DNA of 64,000 bases from Paraburkholderia aromaticivorans (GCF_002278075.1 NZ_CP022989.1:1922001-1986000), one strand, 5' to 3'; counted from the first letter of the stretch, positions 8,731 through 18,771 are shown. Made by a program: numbers and translations. The notes: generated by a model not told the origin, from the sequence alone.

Positions 8731-9662
8731 GCGATACCTTGATCGACGACGCGCCGGCTGCGTCACCCCTCTTTGTTGCCAGCTCGGCGTCGATCGATGC
8801 GTTCTGCGACGCGCTGTGGCTCGAACACGGCCTGTCGCGCAACACGCTCGACGCGTATCGCCGCGATCTGCGTCTCTTTTGCGAATGGCTCGCGCGGAGC
8901 CGCAACGCCTCGCTCGACACCGCGAGCGAAGCCGATCTGAATGCGTATAGCGCCGCGCGGCAAAAGGACAAATCGACTTCGGCGAACCGGCGGCTGTCGG
9001 TGTTTCGCCGCTACTACGGCTGGGCGGTGCGCGAGCATCGCGCGAAGGTCGATCCGACGGTGCGCATCCGCTCGGCGAAACAGCCGCCACGTTTTCCGTC
9101 GACGCTCACCGAGGCGCAAGTCGAAGCGCTGCTCGGCGCGCCCGACATCGATACGCCGTTGGGCCTGCGCGATCGCACGATGCTGGAGCTGATGTACGCG
9201 AGCGGTTTGCGCGTGACCGAACTCGTCACGCTGAAAACCGTGGAAGTGGGCCTGAACGAAGGCGTGGTGCGCGTCATGGGCAAGGGCTCGAAGGAGCGCC
9301 TGATTCCGTTCGGCGAAGAGGCGCACAGCTGGATCGAACGCTATCTGCGCGAGGCGCGGCCCGCCTTGCTCGGCGCGCGCGCGACGGACGCGCTGTTCGT
9401 GACGAGCCGCGCGGAGGGCATGACGCGCCAGCAGTTCTGGAACATCATCAAACGCCACGCGGCGGCGGCCGGCGTGAATGCGCCGCTGTCGCCGCATACG
9501 TTGCGGCACGCGTTCGCGACGCATCTGCTCAATCACGGCGCCGACTTGCGTGTCGTGCAATTGCTGCTTGGCCACACGGATATTTCTACCACGCAGATTT
9601 ACACGCACGTGGCCCGCGAACGGTTGAAGTCGCTGCATGCGCAGCATCATCCGCGAGGCTGA
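8727..9662 (+). CDS. xerD: site-specific tyrosine recombinase XerD
   Basis: Chromosome-dimer resolution recombinase acting at dif with XerC and FtsK. It is 311 residues long, with an N-terminal SAM-like core-binding domain (about 20-110) and a C-terminal catalytic domain. All active-site residues are visible: R162 (SGLRVTEL), K186 (GKGSKER), H257 and R260 (HTLRHAF), H283 (GHTDIS) and nucleophile Y292 (QIYTH). The ATG at 8727 overlaps the ogt stop; a longer in-frame ORF starting at 8580 lies within ogt and is not the gene. XerD rather than XerC is favoured by overall similarity. Confidence 0.92.
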   Translation: MSDTLIDDAPAASPLFVASSASIDAFCDALWLEHGLSRNTLDAYRRDLRLFCEWLARSRNASLDTASEADLNAYSAARQKDKSTSANRRLSVFRRYYGWAVREHRAKVDPTVRIRSAKQPPRFPSTLTEAQVEALLGAPDIDTPLGLRDRTMLELMYASGLRVTELVTLKTVEVGLNEGVVRVMGKGSKERLIPFGEEAHSWIERYLREARPALLGARATDALFVTSRAEGMTRQQFWNIIKRHAAAAGVNAPLSPHTLRHAFATHLLNHGADLRVVQLLLGHTDISTTQIYTHVARERLKSLHAQHHPRG

Positions 9663-9698
9663 TGCGCGCTCGCGCTCGCGCTCGCGGTTGCGCTTCGC

Positions 9699-11261
9699 TC
9701 AAAGAAACTCGCGCAACCGATGCTTGAGAATCTTGCCCGTCGACGCGGCCGGCAACGCGGCCAGCACTTTGACTTCGGCCGGCCGCTTGTACGGCGCGAG
9801 CCGCTCGCCGCACCAGTCGATCAATTCGGCGGGCGTCACCTTCGCAGCGGCCATCAACTCGACAAACGCGACGACTTCCTCGTTACCCTCCACCGCGCGC
9901 CCGATCACCGCCGACTGCACGACCTGCGGATGCGCATTCAGCACATGCTCGACCTCGGCCGGATACACATTGAAGCCCGAGCGGATGATCAGCTCCTTGC
10001 TGCGCCCGACGATATGCAGCGCGCCGTCCGCATCCTGGCGCGCGAGATCGCCGGTTTTGAGCCAGCCGTCTTCGGTCACGGCCGCACGTGTCTGCTCGGG
10101 ACTGCGATAGTAGCCGAGCATCACGTTCGGACCGCGCACCCATAGTTCACCGATTTCGCCTTGTGCGGCATCGATACCGTCGAGCCCGACGAAACGCACC
10201 TCGACGCCTGGAATGATCTCGCCGACCGAGCAGTCGCTGCGCGGCGCGTCGAGCATGGTATGCGACACGGTCGGGCTGCTTTCGGTCATGCCGTAACCGT
10301 TGTGCAGCGGCAAACCGTAGACGCTTTCGGCCTGCGCTTTCAAGGCGGCGTCGAGCGGCGAGCCGCCTGAATACGCGAAGCGCAATCGCGGCGCGGACCA
10401 CGGGTGGCCGTGCGTTTTCAGATGCTCCAGTAGTTTGGCGTGCATGGCCGGCACGCCCTGGAAGATCGACACGCGTTCTTCGGCGAGAGCGCGGCGCACG
10501 GCTTGCGGCGCGAAGCGCGGCACGAGCCGCAAGGTGGCACCCGCATGCAGGCTGCCGAGGCACACCGACGCGAAGCCATACACGTGCGAGATCGGCAGCA
10601 CGGCGTAGACGACGTCGTCCGGGCCGACTTTGCGCAAGCGGCTCGAGATCGCGGCGATGAACAGCAGATTGCGATGCGAGAGCATCACGCCCTTCGGTGC
10701 GCCGGTGGTGCCGGTGGTGTAAATCAGCGCGGCGCATTGGCGGTGGTTGGCGGCCTCGACCGGTTCGGCGATCGCCGCGCGGTCCACCGTGTACGACCAG
10801 GCGCCTATGTCCGGCGTGATTGCCGGCGCGGCGGTGGCTTGATGCCGCTGAGCGTGCCGTGCGGCGTCGGTCGAGCTTTCCGTGGCATACGCGACCACGC
10901 GCGGCTGCGCGTGCGCCCGGATCGAGTCGAGTTCGGCCGCCGACAGGCGCGCATTCGACACCAACGCCCACGCGTCGAGCCTCGCGGCCGCGAACAGCAG
11001 TACGATCTGCGCGATGCTGTTTTCCGCGACGATCATCACGCGATCGCCGCCCCGCACGCCCCATTCGCGCAGCAGCGCGGTGGCCGCGTCGACGGCCGCC
11101 AGCAGTTGCGCGCGGCTCAGGCTGCGCGCATCCTCGATCAATGCGATATGGTGCGGATCGCGCGCGGCGGCTAGCGCCGGAATGTCGGAAATCCGCGCGG
11201 GCAGCGCGGCCAGCAGCGCGGGAATGTCGATCGAGTAACGAGGGGATGAATCGAGGCTCAA
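9699..11261 (-). CDS. class I AMP-forming acyl-CoA synthetase/ligase
   Basis: ANL-superfamily enzyme that adenylates a carboxylic acid and transfers it to CoA. It is 520 residues long. The signatures are YTTGTTGAPKGVM (P-loop), YGMTESSPTVSH, the hinge GDLARQDADG and the catalytic C-terminal lysine region (PAASTGKILKHRL). The closest general type is medium or long-chain fatty acyl-CoA ligase, but the substrate cannot be fixed. A TTG start at 11261 was chosen because GGAG lies about seven bases upstream and the protein then begins at the conserved domain; a longer ORF reaches 11348. It is divergent from ybaK. Confidence 0.85.
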   Translation of the reverse strand: MSLDSSPRYSIDIPALLAALPARISDIPALAAARDPHHIALIEDARSLSRAQLLAAVDAATALLREWGVRGGDRVMIVAENSIAQIVLLFAAARLDAWALVSNARLSAAELDSIRAHAQPRVVAYATESSTDAARHAQRHQATAAPAITPDIGAWSYTVDRAAIAEPVEAANHRQCAALIYTTGTTGAPKGVMLSHRNLLFIAAISSRLRKVGPDDVVYAVLPISHVYGFASVCLGSLHAGATLRLVPRFAPQAVRRALAEERVSIFQGVPAMHAKLLEHLKTHGHPWSAPRLRFAYSGGSPLDAALKAQAESVYGLPLHNGYGMTESSPTVSHTMLDAPRSDCSVGEIIPGVEVRFVGLDGIDAAQGEIGELWVRGPNVMLGYYRSPEQTRAAVTEDGWLKTGDLARQDADGALHIVGRSKELIIRSGFNVYPAEVEHVLNAHPQVVQSAVIGRAVEGNEEVVAFVELMAAAKVTPAELIDWCGERLAPYKRPAEVKVLAALPAASTGKILKHRLREFL

Positions 11262-11389
11262 CGCTGTCTCCTGAATGTGACCCGGTGTCCGGCAGGCAGT
11301 GCGCCGGAATATTTTCGAACGATCGTGCCATAATCGCCCGGCCCGCACAATTGACCATTCGGCAAATAGCCGTTGCGTAAAGTCGCCAT

Positions 11390-11395
11390 TACAAT
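11390..11395 (+). promoter_or_regulatory. candidate -10 box (TACAAT) of ybaK
   Basis: TACAAT ends six bases before the ybaK ATG, the same arrangement as at queG, and would give a leaderless mRNA. No clear -35 was seen at 17 bp. Confidence 0.4.
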
Positions 11396-11401
11396 GCGCC
11401 G

Positions 11402-11893
11402 ATGAGCAAATCCCGACACGTTTCCGAAACGCCGGCCACGCAGTTTCTGCGCCGCCACGGCGTCACTTTCGGCGAGCATCCTTATGATTATGTCGAGCAT
11501 GGCGGCACCGGAGAATCGGCGCGCCAGCTCGGCGTGGACGAACATCACGTCGTCAAGACGCTGGTTATGGAAGACGAGCACGCCAAGCCGTTGATCGTGC
11601 TGATGCACGGCGACCGTACCGTCAGCACCAAGAACCTCGCGCGGCAGATCGGCGCGAAGCGCGTCGAGCCGTGCAAGCCTGAAGTGGCGAACCGGCATTC
11701 GGGCTATCTGATCGGCGGCACGTCGCCGTTCGGCACGAAGAAGCCGATGCCGGTGTACGTCGAGTCGAGCATTCTCGACATGGACAAGATCTGGCTGAAC
11801 GGCGGGCGGCGCGGTTTTCTGGTCAGCATCGAGCCGAAGGTGCTGACGGAGTTGCTGGCGGCGAAGCCGGTTCAGTGCGCGAGCGTCGATTGA
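11402..11893 (+). CDS. ybaK: Cys-tRNA(Pro)/Cys-tRNA(Cys) deacylase YbaK
   Basis: Trans-editing enzyme that hydrolyses Cys-tRNA(Pro) formed by prolyl-tRNA synthetase. It is 163 residues long and a single YbaK/ProX domain. The N-terminus ETPATQFLRRHGVTF, KTLVMEDE with the catalytic lysine region, and GYLIGGTSPFGTKK near residue 105 are diagnostic of the YbaK subgroup. It has no Shine-Dalgarno sequence and the -10 box lies immediately upstream. The next gene, plsY, starts 125 bp downstream on the same strand and has its own possible TAGAAT at 11930. Confidence 0.92.
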   Translation: MSKSRHVSETPATQFLRRHGVTFGEHPYDYVEHGGTGESARQLGVDEHHVVKTLVMEDEHAKPLIVLMHGDRTVSTKNLARQIGAKRVEPCKPEVANRHSGYLIGGTSPFGTKKPMPVYVESSILDMDKIWLNGGRRGFLVSIEPKVLTELLAAKPVQCASVD

Positions 11894-12018
11894 CGTTTGC
11901 CTGAATGTTTTCCGGGAGCGCCGGTTCGGTAGAATGTGCGCCGCTTTGTTCCGAGTTGCGCGCCCTGTTGCGGTTGGGGTATCGAGTTTCAGACCGCCGA
12001 TCCTTATAAGAGTCCCAG

Positions 12019-12663
12019 ATGCAAAACCTGATCGTTGCCGTCGTTGCCTACCTGATCGGTTCGGTGTCGTTCGCCGTGATCGTGAGCGCCGCGATGGGCC
12101 TCGACGACCCACGCTCCTATGGCTCGGGCAACCCGGGCGCCACCAACGTGCTGCGCAGCGGCAGCAAGAAGGCGGCGATTCTCACACTGATCGGCGACGC
12201 GTTCAAAGGCTGGCTGCCGGTGTGGTTCGTCGTGCATTTCGGCGCGCGCTATGGGCTCGACGAGACGTCGGTGGCGATCGCGTCGGTTGCCGTGTTTCTC
12301 GGCCATCTGTATCCGGTTTTCTTCCGCTTCAAGGGCGGCAAGGGCGTGGCGACCGCGGCGGGCGTGCTGCTCGCCATCAATCCGATCCTCGGCGTGGCTA
12401 CGTTGCTGACCTGGCTGATCGTGGCGTTCTTCACGCGTTATTCGTCGCTCGCGGCATTGGCCGCGGCGGTGTTCGCGCCGATCTTCGACGGCTTCCTGTT
12501 CGGGCCGCACATCATCGCGCTGGCCATCGTCGTGATGAGCTCGCTGCTGGTGTGGCGTCATCGCGGCAACATTGCCAAGCTGATGCGCGGGCAGGAAAGC
12601 CGGATTGGCGACAAGAAAAAGGCGGATGCAGCCGCAAAGCCGACGGCGGGGAGCGACGTCTGA
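12019..12663 (+). CDS. plsY: acyl-phosphate:glycerol-3-phosphate acyltransferase PlsY
   Basis: Inner-membrane enzyme that transfers the acyl group from acyl-phosphate to sn-1 of glycerol 3-phosphate, the first step of phospholipid synthesis. It is 214 residues long with several hydrophobic helices. Conserved loops are [12 protein letters not shown] (35-46) and [10 protein letters not shown] (about 99-108), which form the active site in known PlsY. The C-terminal tail after residue 195 is Lys/Ala-rich. It converges on yajQ. Confidence 0.95.
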   Translation: MQNLIVAVVAYLIGSVSFAVIVSAAMGLDDPRSYGSGNPGATNVLRSGSKKAAILTLIGDAFKGWLPVWFVVHFGARYGLDETSVAIASVAVFLGHLYPVFFRFKGGKGVATAAGVLLAINPILGVATLLTWLIVAFFTRYSSLAALAAAVFAPIFDGFLFGPHIIALAIVVMSSLLVWRHRGNIAKLMRGQESRIGDKKKADAAAKPTAGSDV

Positions 12664-12677
12664 CGGGTTGATGTATG

Positions 12678-12698
12678 GGCGCGCGGCGTTCGCGCGCC
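12678..12698. terminator. hairpin between convergent plsY and yajQ
   Basis: Eight-base GGCGCGCG/CGCGCGCC stem with a five-base loop in the 41-bp gap. It has no T tract, so this is a weak call. Confidence 0.4.
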
Positions 12699-12704
12699 GA
12701 AGCC

Positions 12705-13190
12705 TCAGTCGCGGAAGTTATTGAAATCGAGCGGCGTGTCCGTCACGTCCTTGCGCAGCATGGCGATCACGCTTTGCAGATCGTCGCGCTTGCCGCCGGT
12801 GATACGCACCGCGTCGCCCTGAATGCTCGCCTGGACCTTGATCTTGCTGTCCTTCACGAGGCGCACGATTTTCTTCGACAGATCGCCCGACACGCCTTTC
12901 TTGATCTTGATGACCTGCTTGACCTTGTCGCCGCCGATCTTCTCGATCTTGCCATAGTCGAGGAAGCGCACGTCCACGTTGCGCTTGGCCATTTTCGACA
13001 GCAGCACGTCTTTCACCTGGCCGAGTTTGAAATCGTCGTCCGCGTAGGCCGTGATTTCGTTTTCCTTGTGTTCGACGCGCGCGTCCGACCCTTTGAAGTC
13101 GAAGCGCGTTGAAATTTCCTTGTTGGCCTGCTCGATCGCGTTCTTGACTTCGATCATGTTCGCTTCGCAGACGACGTCAAACGATGGCAT
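12705..13190 (-). CDS. yajQ: YajQ-family nucleotide-binding protein
   Basis: Small cytoplasmic protein of 161 residues starting [18 protein letters not shown], with two RRM-like folds. [18 protein letters not shown] and the C-terminus [11 protein letters not shown] are typical. A Xanthomonas homologue binds cyclic di-GMP and partners a LysR regulator; others bind tRNA and nucleotides. ATG 13190 was chosen because the 12 upstream in-frame residues are not conserved and GGAGAAAG precedes it. A degraded EAL protein occurs at 39 kb, but no functional link can be read from the sequence. Confidence 0.93.
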   Translation of the reverse strand: MPSFDVVCEANMIEVKNAIEQANKEISTRFDFKGSDARVEHKENEITAYADDDFKLGQVKDVLLSKMAKRNVDVRFLDYGKIEKIGGDKVKQVIKIKKGVSGDLSKKIVRLVKDSKIKVQASIQGDAVRITGGKRDDLQSVIAMLRKDVTDTPLDFNNFRD

Positions 13191-13400
13191 TGCTTTCTCC
13201 CAATAGTGCTGCGGTGCGCGACGCAACCGGCCGGCTGCTCACGAGGCACTCGCTATAATCACGGACCGGACGTCATTTTACCGACGCCGCTCCCTTTTGC
13301 CCAAGGCCGCCGCGCATTGCCGCGCTGCGGGCGCCGCAAGACGGTTTCCTCGGCGGCTTTATTCGTTGTTTCATTCGACAGTTTCACCGTTCTCATTCCG

Positions 13401-14441
13401 ATGTCCCAAACCGAATCCGCCGCGTTCATTGCCGGCTATCCGCTGAAGGCGCACAACACCTTCGGCTTCGATGTGCGCGCGCAGGTTGCGTGCCGCATCG
13501 AGCGTGAAGAGCAATTGATGGCCGCAGTGCGCGATCCGCGCGCAGCCGGCCTGCCGCGCCTCGTGCTGGGCGGCGGCAGCAACGTCGTCCTGACCGGCGA
13601 CTTTGGCGGACTGGTATTGCTGATCGCGCTGCGGGGCCGCCGCGTCGTGCGCGAGGACGATGATGCATGGTACGTCGAAGCGGCCGGCGGTGAACCGTGG
13701 CATGAGTTCGTTGCCTGGACTTTGTCGCAAGGAATGCCTGGCCTCGAGAACCTCGCGCTGATCCCCGGCACGGTGGGCGCGGCGCCGATTCAGAACATCG
13801 GCGCGTACGGATTGGAGATGGGCGAGCGCTTCGCGTCGCTACGCGCGGCGGAGCTGGCCACGGGCGCTGTGGTCGAAATGGACGCGCTGGCCTGCCGCTT
13901 TGGCTATCGCGACAGTTTTTTCAAGCGGGAAGGGCGCGACCGTTTCGTGATTACGTCGGTTACCTTCCGTTTGCCGAAGCTTTGGCAGCCACGTGCCGGG
14001 TACGCGGATCTCGCTCGCGAATTGGCCGCGAACGGCCATGCCGATACGCCGCCGACCGCGCAAGCTATTTTCGATGCGGTGGTGGCCGTGCGGCGCGCCA
14101 AGCTGCCCGATCCGCTGGAACTCGGCAATGCCGGCAGCTTCTTCAAGAATCCGGTGGTCGAGGCGGCGCAGTTCGAGGCGCTGAAGATCAGGGAACCGGA
14201 TGTCGTGTCCTATGTGCAGCCGGACGGGCGGGTGAAGCTTGCGGCCGGCTGGCTGATCGATCGATGCGGGTGGAAAGGCCGCGCGATGGGCGCGGCAGCC
14301 GTGCATGAACGGCAGGCGCTGGTGCTGGTGAATCGCGGCGGTGCGAGCGGCGCGGAGGTTTTGGCGCTTGCCAAAGCGATTCAGCGAGATGTGCTCGAGA
14401 GATTTGGGGTGGAGCTGGAGGCGGAGCCGGTCTGTTTGTGA
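13401..14441 (+). CDS. murB: UDP-N-acetylenolpyruvoylglucosamine reductase
   Basis: FAD/NADPH enzyme that reduces enolpyruvyl-UDP-GlcNAc to UDP-MurNAc in peptidoglycan synthesis. It is 346 residues long and type I like E. coli. It has NTFGFD (19-24), GGGSN (57-61, FAD pyrophosphate), [15 protein letters not shown] (about 119-133) and the proton donor serine in AGSFFKNP (S246). The terminal Glu is in the ELEAEP segment. ATG 13401 is the conserved N-terminus; the ORF is open back to 13206 but that part is not conserved. A TATAAT at 13254-13259 could give a leader of about 140 nt. Confidence 0.93.
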   Translation: MSQTESAAFIAGYPLKAHNTFGFDVRAQVACRIEREEQLMAAVRDPRAAGLPRLVLGGGSNVVLTGDFGGLVLLIALRGRRVVREDDDAWYVEAAGGEPWHEFVAWTLSQGMPGLENLALIPGTVGAAPIQNIGAYGLEMGERFASLRAAELATGAVVEMDALACRFGYRDSFFKREGRDRFVITSVTFRLPKLWQPRAGYADLARELAANGHADTPPTAQAIFDAVVAVRRAKLPDPLELGNAGSFFKNPVVEAAQFEALKIREPDVVSYVQPDGRVKLAAGWLIDRCGWKGRAMGAAAVHERQALVLVNRGGASGAEVLALAKAIQRDVLERFGVELEAEPVCL

Positions 14442-14481
14442 GGTTTTGAGCCGGCTAGGGTGTTGCGGCTTTGCTGTTCGA

Positions 14482-14518
14482 AAAAAAAGCGCCGGGAGTT
14501 GGCTCCCGGCGCTTTTTC
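14482..14518. terminator. strong bidirectional terminator, murB / argG
   Basis: AAAAAGCGCCGGGAG-TTGG-CTCCCGGCGCTTTTT: an 11-bp GC-rich stem flanked by A and T tracts on both sides, between converging murB and argG. Confidence 0.92.
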
Positions 14519-14607
14519 TTGTGCTTCTGCGATTGGCTTCGGCTGCGCCTCGCGGCGGCTAACCTCGCTCGCGCGAAGTCGGCCCGCTGCCAAACCGCTC
14601 TTTTTCA

Positions 14608-15834
14608 TCAATCGCGCTGACGGCGAGCGTTTTCCGCAATCCGCATACGCAGCGCGTTCAGCTTGATGAATCCACCGGCGTCGGCCTGATTGTAGGCGCC
14701 GCCGTCGTCGTCGAACGTTGCGATGGTCTTGTCGAACAGCGTTTCCTTCGAGTCGCGCGCGACGACCGTCACGCTGCCCTTGTACAGCTTCACGCGAACC
14801 CAGCCGTTGACCTTCTCTTGCGTGTGGTCGATCAGCACCTGAAGCGCGCGGCGCTCCGGGCTCCACCAGTAGCCGTTATAAATCAGCGCCGCATAGCGGG
14901 GCATCAGGTCGTCTTTCAGGTGAGCCACTTCACGGTCGAGCGTGATCGACTCGATGCCGCGGTGCGCCTTCAGCATGATCGTGCCGCCCGGCGTTTCATA
15001 GCAGCCGCGCGATTTCATGCCGACGTAACGGTTTTCCACCAGATCCAGACGGCCGATGCCGTGCTTGCCGCCCAGCCGGTTCAGTTCCGTGAGCATTTCC
15101 GCAGGCGACAGACGCTTGCCGTTGATAGCAACCGGATCGCCATGCTCGTACTCGATATCGAGGTATTCGGCCTGGTCCGGCGCTTCTTCCGGCGACACCG
15201 TCCAACGCCACATGTCGGCTTCCGCTTCCGCTTTCGGATCTTCCAGGTGACGGCCTTCGAACGAAATGTGCAGCAGGTTCGCGTCCATCGAATACGGCGC
15301 GCCGCCTTGCTTGTGCTTCATTTCGATCGGAATGCCGGCCTTTTCGGCGTACGCGAGCAGCTTCTCACGCGAGAGCAGGTCCCATTCACGCCACGGCGCG
15401 ATCACCTTGATACCCGGTTCCAGCGCGTAGTAACCGAGTTCGAAGCGAACCTGGTCGTTACCCTTGCCGGTCGCGCCGTGCGAAACCGCTTGTGCGCCGG
15501 TGGCGCGCGCGATTTCGATCTGACGCTTGGCGATCAGCGGACGCGCGATCGACGTGCCCAGCAGATACTCGCCTTCATAGATCGTGTTGGCGCGGAACAT
15601 CGGGAACACGAAGTCGCGCACGAATTCTTCGCGCAGGTCTTCGATAAAGATGTTTTCGGGTTTGATGCCGAGTTGCAGGGCTTTCTTGCGCGCCGGTTCC
15701 AGCTCTTCGCCCTGGCCGATGTCGGCCGTGAACGTGACGACTTCGGCGTCGTAATTGTCCTGCAACCACTTCAGGATGACGGAGGTGTCGAGGCCGCCCG
15801 AATAGGCGAGCACGACTTTCTTGATATCGCTCAT
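14608..15834 (-). CDS. argG: argininosuccinate synthase
   Basis: ATP-dependent ligation of citrulline and aspartate, the penultimate step of arginine synthesis. It is 408 residues long with the N-type ATP pyrophosphatase loop [10 protein letters not shown] (9-18), the citrulline/aspartate segment [13 protein letters not shown] and the C-terminal [10 protein letters not shown]. The length matches the roughly 400-residue class, not the longer E. coli form. It lies 250 bp downstream of argF on the same strand, with no terminator seen between, so cotranscription is possible. Confidence 0.96.
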   Translation of the reverse strand: MSDIKKVVLAYSGGLDTSVILKWLQDNYDAEVVTFTADIGQGEELEPARKKALQLGIKPENIFIEDLREEFVRDFVFPMFRANTIYEGEYLLGTSIARPLIAKRQIEIARATGAQAVSHGATGKGNDQVRFELGYYALEPGIKVIAPWREWDLLSREKLLAYAEKAGIPIEMKHKQGGAPYSMDANLLHISFEGRHLEDPKAEAEADMWRWTVSPEEAPDQAEYLDIEYEHGDPVAINGKRLSPAEMLTELNRLGGKHGIGRLDLVENRYVGMKSRGCYETPGGTIMLKAHRGIESITLDREVAHLKDDLMPRYAALIYNGYWWSPERRALQVLIDHTQEKVNGWVRVKLYKGSVTVVARDSKETLFDKTIATFDDDGGAYNQADAGGFIKLNALRMRIAENARRQRD

Positions 15835-16084
15835 GGTGAACTCGTAGCTGGAGAAAGCGGGAAAACAAGGCGCGCCGGCAGTCCCGGAGCGCGGAAAACC
15901 ACTATTTTGACACTAAACCGCCCGTTGCCCGCGTTTTTGGGGCAGTGCGGCGACGAAGCCGGGTCCGCTTGCCGCAGTGGACGCCGGCTCGATGCGTGGC
16001 GCTAGACGTGGGTGCCTTGCCTCGTATTCAAGGCCCCGTCGCGCTTCACGCAGATGCTGCTCAAGGTGCGGAGCAGCGGCTCGC

Positions 16085-17014
16085 TCAGTGATTCAGCTTG
16101 CCGAGCAGCAGGTATTCCATCAGTGCCTTTTGCACGTGCAGACGATTTTCCGCCTCGTCCCACACGACGCTTTGCGGACCGTCGATCACTTCCGCGCTGA
16201 CTTCCTCGCCGCGGTGGGCCGGCAGGCAGTGCATGAAGAGCGCATCCGGGTTGGCGCGCGCCATCATGTCGGCGTCGACGCACCAGTCGGCGAAGGCTTT
16301 CTTGCGCGCCTCGTTTTCGGCCTCGAAGCCCATGCTGGTCCAAACGTCGGTGGTCACGAGGTCGGCGCCGGCGCACGCTTCGTTCGGATCGTCGAATTCT
16401 TCGTAGAACGGCGCGCTTTCTGCGGCGACCATGGCGCGGTCGAGCTTGTAGCCCGGCGGGGTGGACAGGCGCAGCTTGAAGCCGAGAATCTGCGCGGCTT
16501 CGATCCACGTGTACAGCATGTTGTTGGCGTCGCCGACCCATGCGACCGTCTTGCCGCGAATCGGGCCGCGATGCTCGAAGTACGTGAAGATGTCCGCCAG
16601 CACCTGGCACGGGTGATATTCGTTGGTCAGCCCGTTGATCACCGGCACGCGCGAATTCTCGGAAAAGCGCTGGAGAATGTCCTGGCCGAACGTGCGGATC
16701 ATGATGATGTCGACCATGCGCGAGATCACTTGCGCAGCGTCTTCGATCGGTTCGCCGCGGCCGAGCTGCGTGTCGCGTGTGCTCATGAAAACGGCGTGGC
16801 CGCCCAACTGGAAGATGCCGGCTTCGAACGACAGGCGCGTGCGTGTCGAATTTTTTTCGAAGATCATCGCCAGCGTGCGATCGTGCAGCGGATGGTAAGT
16901 CTCGTAGTTCTTGAATTTGCGCTTTAGAATGCGCGCGCGCTCCAGCACGTACTCGTAGTCTTCCAGCGAGAAATCCTTGAACTGCAGGTAGTGGCGAATT
17001 TTCTTGGCGGTCAT
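16085..17014 (-). CDS. argF: ornithine carbamoyltransferase
   Basis: Forms citrulline from ornithine and carbamoyl phosphate. It is 309 residues long with the carbamoyl-phosphate motif STRTR (56-60), HPCQ (about 133-136), the ornithine loop SMG in TDVWTSMGFE, and HCLPAHRG with catalytic cysteine (262-269). It precedes argG in the direction of transcription, giving two consecutive pathway steps. No ARG-box consensus was identified by eye in the 438-bp upstream gap. Confidence 0.96.
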   Translation of the reverse strand: MTAKKIRHYLQFKDFSLEDYEYVLERARILKRKFKNYETYHPLHDRTLAMIFEKNSTRTRLSFEAGIFQLGGHAVFMSTRDTQLGRGEPIEDAAQVISRMVDIIMIRTFGQDILQRFSENSRVPVINGLTNEYHPCQVLADIFTYFEHRGPIRGKTVAWVGDANNMLYTWIEAAQILGFKLRLSTPPGYKLDRAMVAAESAPFYEEFDDPNEACAGADLVTTDVWTSMGFEAENEARKKAFADWCVDADMMARANPDALFMHCLPAHRGEEVSAEVIDGPQSVVWDEAENRLHVQKALMEYLLLGKLNH

Positions 17015-17452
17015 GAAACAAATACGGCGGTCTCACCCGGCAGGATTGCCGGACGGCGCCGCCGTCGTTTGTGGTAACTCAATGCAGCATAAAGGATTTC
17101 GCCCGATTTGACGAGTCGGCCAAAAGGCGGGTCAAGCTGTCTGAAAGCCTTGTGGATACCTCAGACATGTCTTGTGTGCGCTGCGGAAAAAGGTCCGCTG
17201 CGCTATAATCTACGGGTTATCCCAAAGCCCAGCAGGCCGGTATTTCGCTTGCGGGACACGGCTCGCGCGGCTCGAAAAAGCCTCCTCGCGGTGTGCCGTC
17301 ATGACAAACGCAAAGGCGGCTCAGCCGGCCCTTCGCGGTTCTGGTGGTGCGGTTCGCCATCGCGGCATGTCCCGGCGAGTTGAGGCAATTCAAAGCCGTT
17401 TCGCCGTCAGCTTTGTCGTCATCCCGCTGGGCAGTCACACAGGTATTCCTAC
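17015..17452. other. divergent intergenic region argF / DUF3579 gene
   Basis: This 438-bp gap holds promoters for both sides. A TATAAT at 17204-17209 points right and would give a leader of about 240 nt in front of the DUF3579 gene; no good -35 is visible at 17 bp. No ORF with gene-like features and no recognised ncRNA was found. The long leader contains several GC-rich inverted repeats but nothing I can name. Confidence 0.5.
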
Positions 17453-17794
17453 ATGGCCGAAGCAGCTCCAACCGAATATTTCATTCAGGGCATTACGTCG
17501 ACCGGAAAAAGGTTTCGACCGAGCGACTGGTCGGAGCGCCTCGCAGGCGTCATGGCGTGCTTCGGTCCCGGTGCAAGGAAGGGGCCGAACGCCTACATGC
17601 AGTACTCGCTTTACGTTCGACCGACCATGCTCGGCGACCTCAAATGCGTGATTCTCGACTCGCGCTTGCGTGACATCGAGCCAATGGCTTTCGACTTCGT
17701 TCTCAACTTCGCGAAAGACAACGACCTCGTCGTGACCGAGGCTTGCGAGTTGCCGCCGGAGCATGGCACGCAGCAGCCCAAGAACACGCGCTAA
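17453..17794 (+). CDS. DUF3579 family protein
   Basis: A 113-residue conserved protein starting MAEAAPTEYFIQGITSTGKRFRPSDWSERL, with GPNAYMQYSLYVRP in the middle and FDFVLNFAKDNDLVV near the end. It matches DUF3579 as I know it from Betaproteobacteria; its function is unknown. It is predicted soluble, with no signal peptide. It sits between argF (divergent) and rpsT (convergent), a conserved neighbourhood in the order. An intrinsic terminator follows 28 bp after the stop. Confidence 0.85.
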   Translation: MAEAAPTEYFIQGITSTGKRFRPSDWSERLAGVMACFGPGARKGPNAYMQYSLYVRPTMLGDLKCVILDSRLRDIEPMAFDFVLNFAKDNDLVVTEACELPPEHGTQQPKNTR

Positions 17795-17822
17795 GCGCCA
17801 GCCGGCTGAAGCGGCAAAAAAC

Positions 17823-17850
17823 AAAAACCCGCCGGCAGCGGGTTTTTTTA
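17823..17850 (+). terminator. intrinsic terminator of the DUF3579 gene
   Basis: AAAAACCCGC-CGGCA-GCGGGTTTTTTT just after the gene; a short GC stem with T tract. Confidence 0.88.
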
Positions 17851-17909
17851 TGGCTGAAGCCTAGTTATCGGCGGGTGAGGCGAACTATTGGCGCCGACCG
17901 ATTCCAGGC

Positions 17910-17936
17910 AAAAAAGCCCGCCGAGGCGGGCCTTTC
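17910..17936 (-). terminator. intrinsic terminator of rpsT
   Basis: On the minus strand, GGCCCGCC-TC-GGCGGGCTTTTTT lies 48 bp after the rpsT stop. Confidence 0.85.
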
Positions 17937-17983
17937 TTTGCAGCGGAAACAGGAGGTAGCCCACCGAAGCGGGCTGACCGGAA

Positions 17984-18262
17984 TTACTGCGCTGCGGGCG
18001 CTTGCAGACCCTTGATGGCTGCAGCGAGACGGCTCTTATGGCGAGCAGCCTTGTTCTTGTGAACGATTTTCTTGTCGGCGATGATGTCGATGGTCTTCGA
18101 CGATGCCTGGAAGATTTCTGCGGCCTTGGCCTTGTCGCCGGCGTCGATCGCCTTGCGGACAGCCTTGATAGCCGTGCGGAACTTCGAGCGCAGTGCCGAG
18201 TTGTGCGAGTTTGCCTTGGCGGCCTGGCGGGCGCGCTTGCGTGCTTGTGCGGAGTTAGCCAT
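17984..18262 (-). CDS. rpsT: 30S ribosomal protein S20
   Basis: Small, highly basic 16S rRNA-binding protein of 92 residues. It starts [20 protein letters not shown] and contains [15 protein letters not shown] and [16 protein letters not shown], the S20 core. The length is normal. It is monocistronic, with its own promoter about 240 bp upstream and its own terminator. The long leader includes a perfect inverted repeat CTCTTGG...CCAAGAG near 18334-18358. S20 synthesis is autoregulated at translation in E. coli; whether this leader does the same is inference. Confidence 0.97.
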   Translation of the reverse strand: MANSAQARKRARQAAKANSHNSALRSKFRTAIKAVRKAIDAGDKAKAAEIFQASSKTIDIIADKKIVHKNKAARHKSRLAAAIKGLQAPAAQ

Positions 18263-18502
18263 GACGGTTCCTTATCCTGTTCCTGTTTCCAGTACCTGAC
18301 CTTCAAGTGGTGAGGTGCTGCTTTTAGATCGAACTCTTGGAAGCGATTGCCCAAGAGCGCAAAAGTGTCGAAAAAATCGCTCGGACTACGCGAAGGCAGG
18401 CCTGTGTTTTCGGGCTATTCGAGCGTGTTCGCAGGTGGCGTGGCGCCGACCTCGACCCCGTACGGAAGCGGCCCGAAAGTTAAGCGAGCTTCGAAACCGG
18501 CG

Positions 18503-18532
18503 ATTATAGCAACAAAATCAGGCACGTGGCAA
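18503..18532 (-). promoter_or_regulatory. sigma70 promoter of rpsT
   Basis: On the minus strand, TTGCCA (18527-18532), 18 bp, then TATAAT (18503-18508). It predicts a start near 18496 and a leader of about 235 nt before rpsT. Confidence 0.7.
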
Positions 18533-18628
18533 CGGGAAAGCGCTACGATGCTGTGCCGCCCGGTTGCGTCAAGTCTGGCGCCCAGCGCGCGGCCGGTCTC
18601 TGGCCACCGGTCGAAGTCCGCGCGGAAA

Positions 18629-18698
18629 GGGCGGATGCGCGGACGTACCCGGCCGACGACATGGTGCGGCGCGCCACAAAAAACGCGCGCATCCGCCC
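18629..18698 (+). other. perfect 13-bp inverted repeat upstream of murJ
   Basis: GGGCGGATGCGCG (18629-18641) pairs exactly with CGCGCATCCGCCC (18686-18698) across 44 bases. It lies in the 524-bp gap between rpsT and murJ, upstream of both promoters' cores. It has no T tract, and its role is unknown. Confidence 0.6.
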
Positions 18699-18771
18699 CC
18701 CGGAGCGAACGTCTGCGCGGCAAATCGGTCCGAATCGCGTTCCGGCTCGTCGTCCGCACTTGCGGCACCCG

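Noticed and set aside
17210..17452. A small RNA gene (4.5S or similar) in the leader before the DUF3579 gene
   Set aside because: No conserved SRP RNA loop or other known ncRNA signature could be found by eye.
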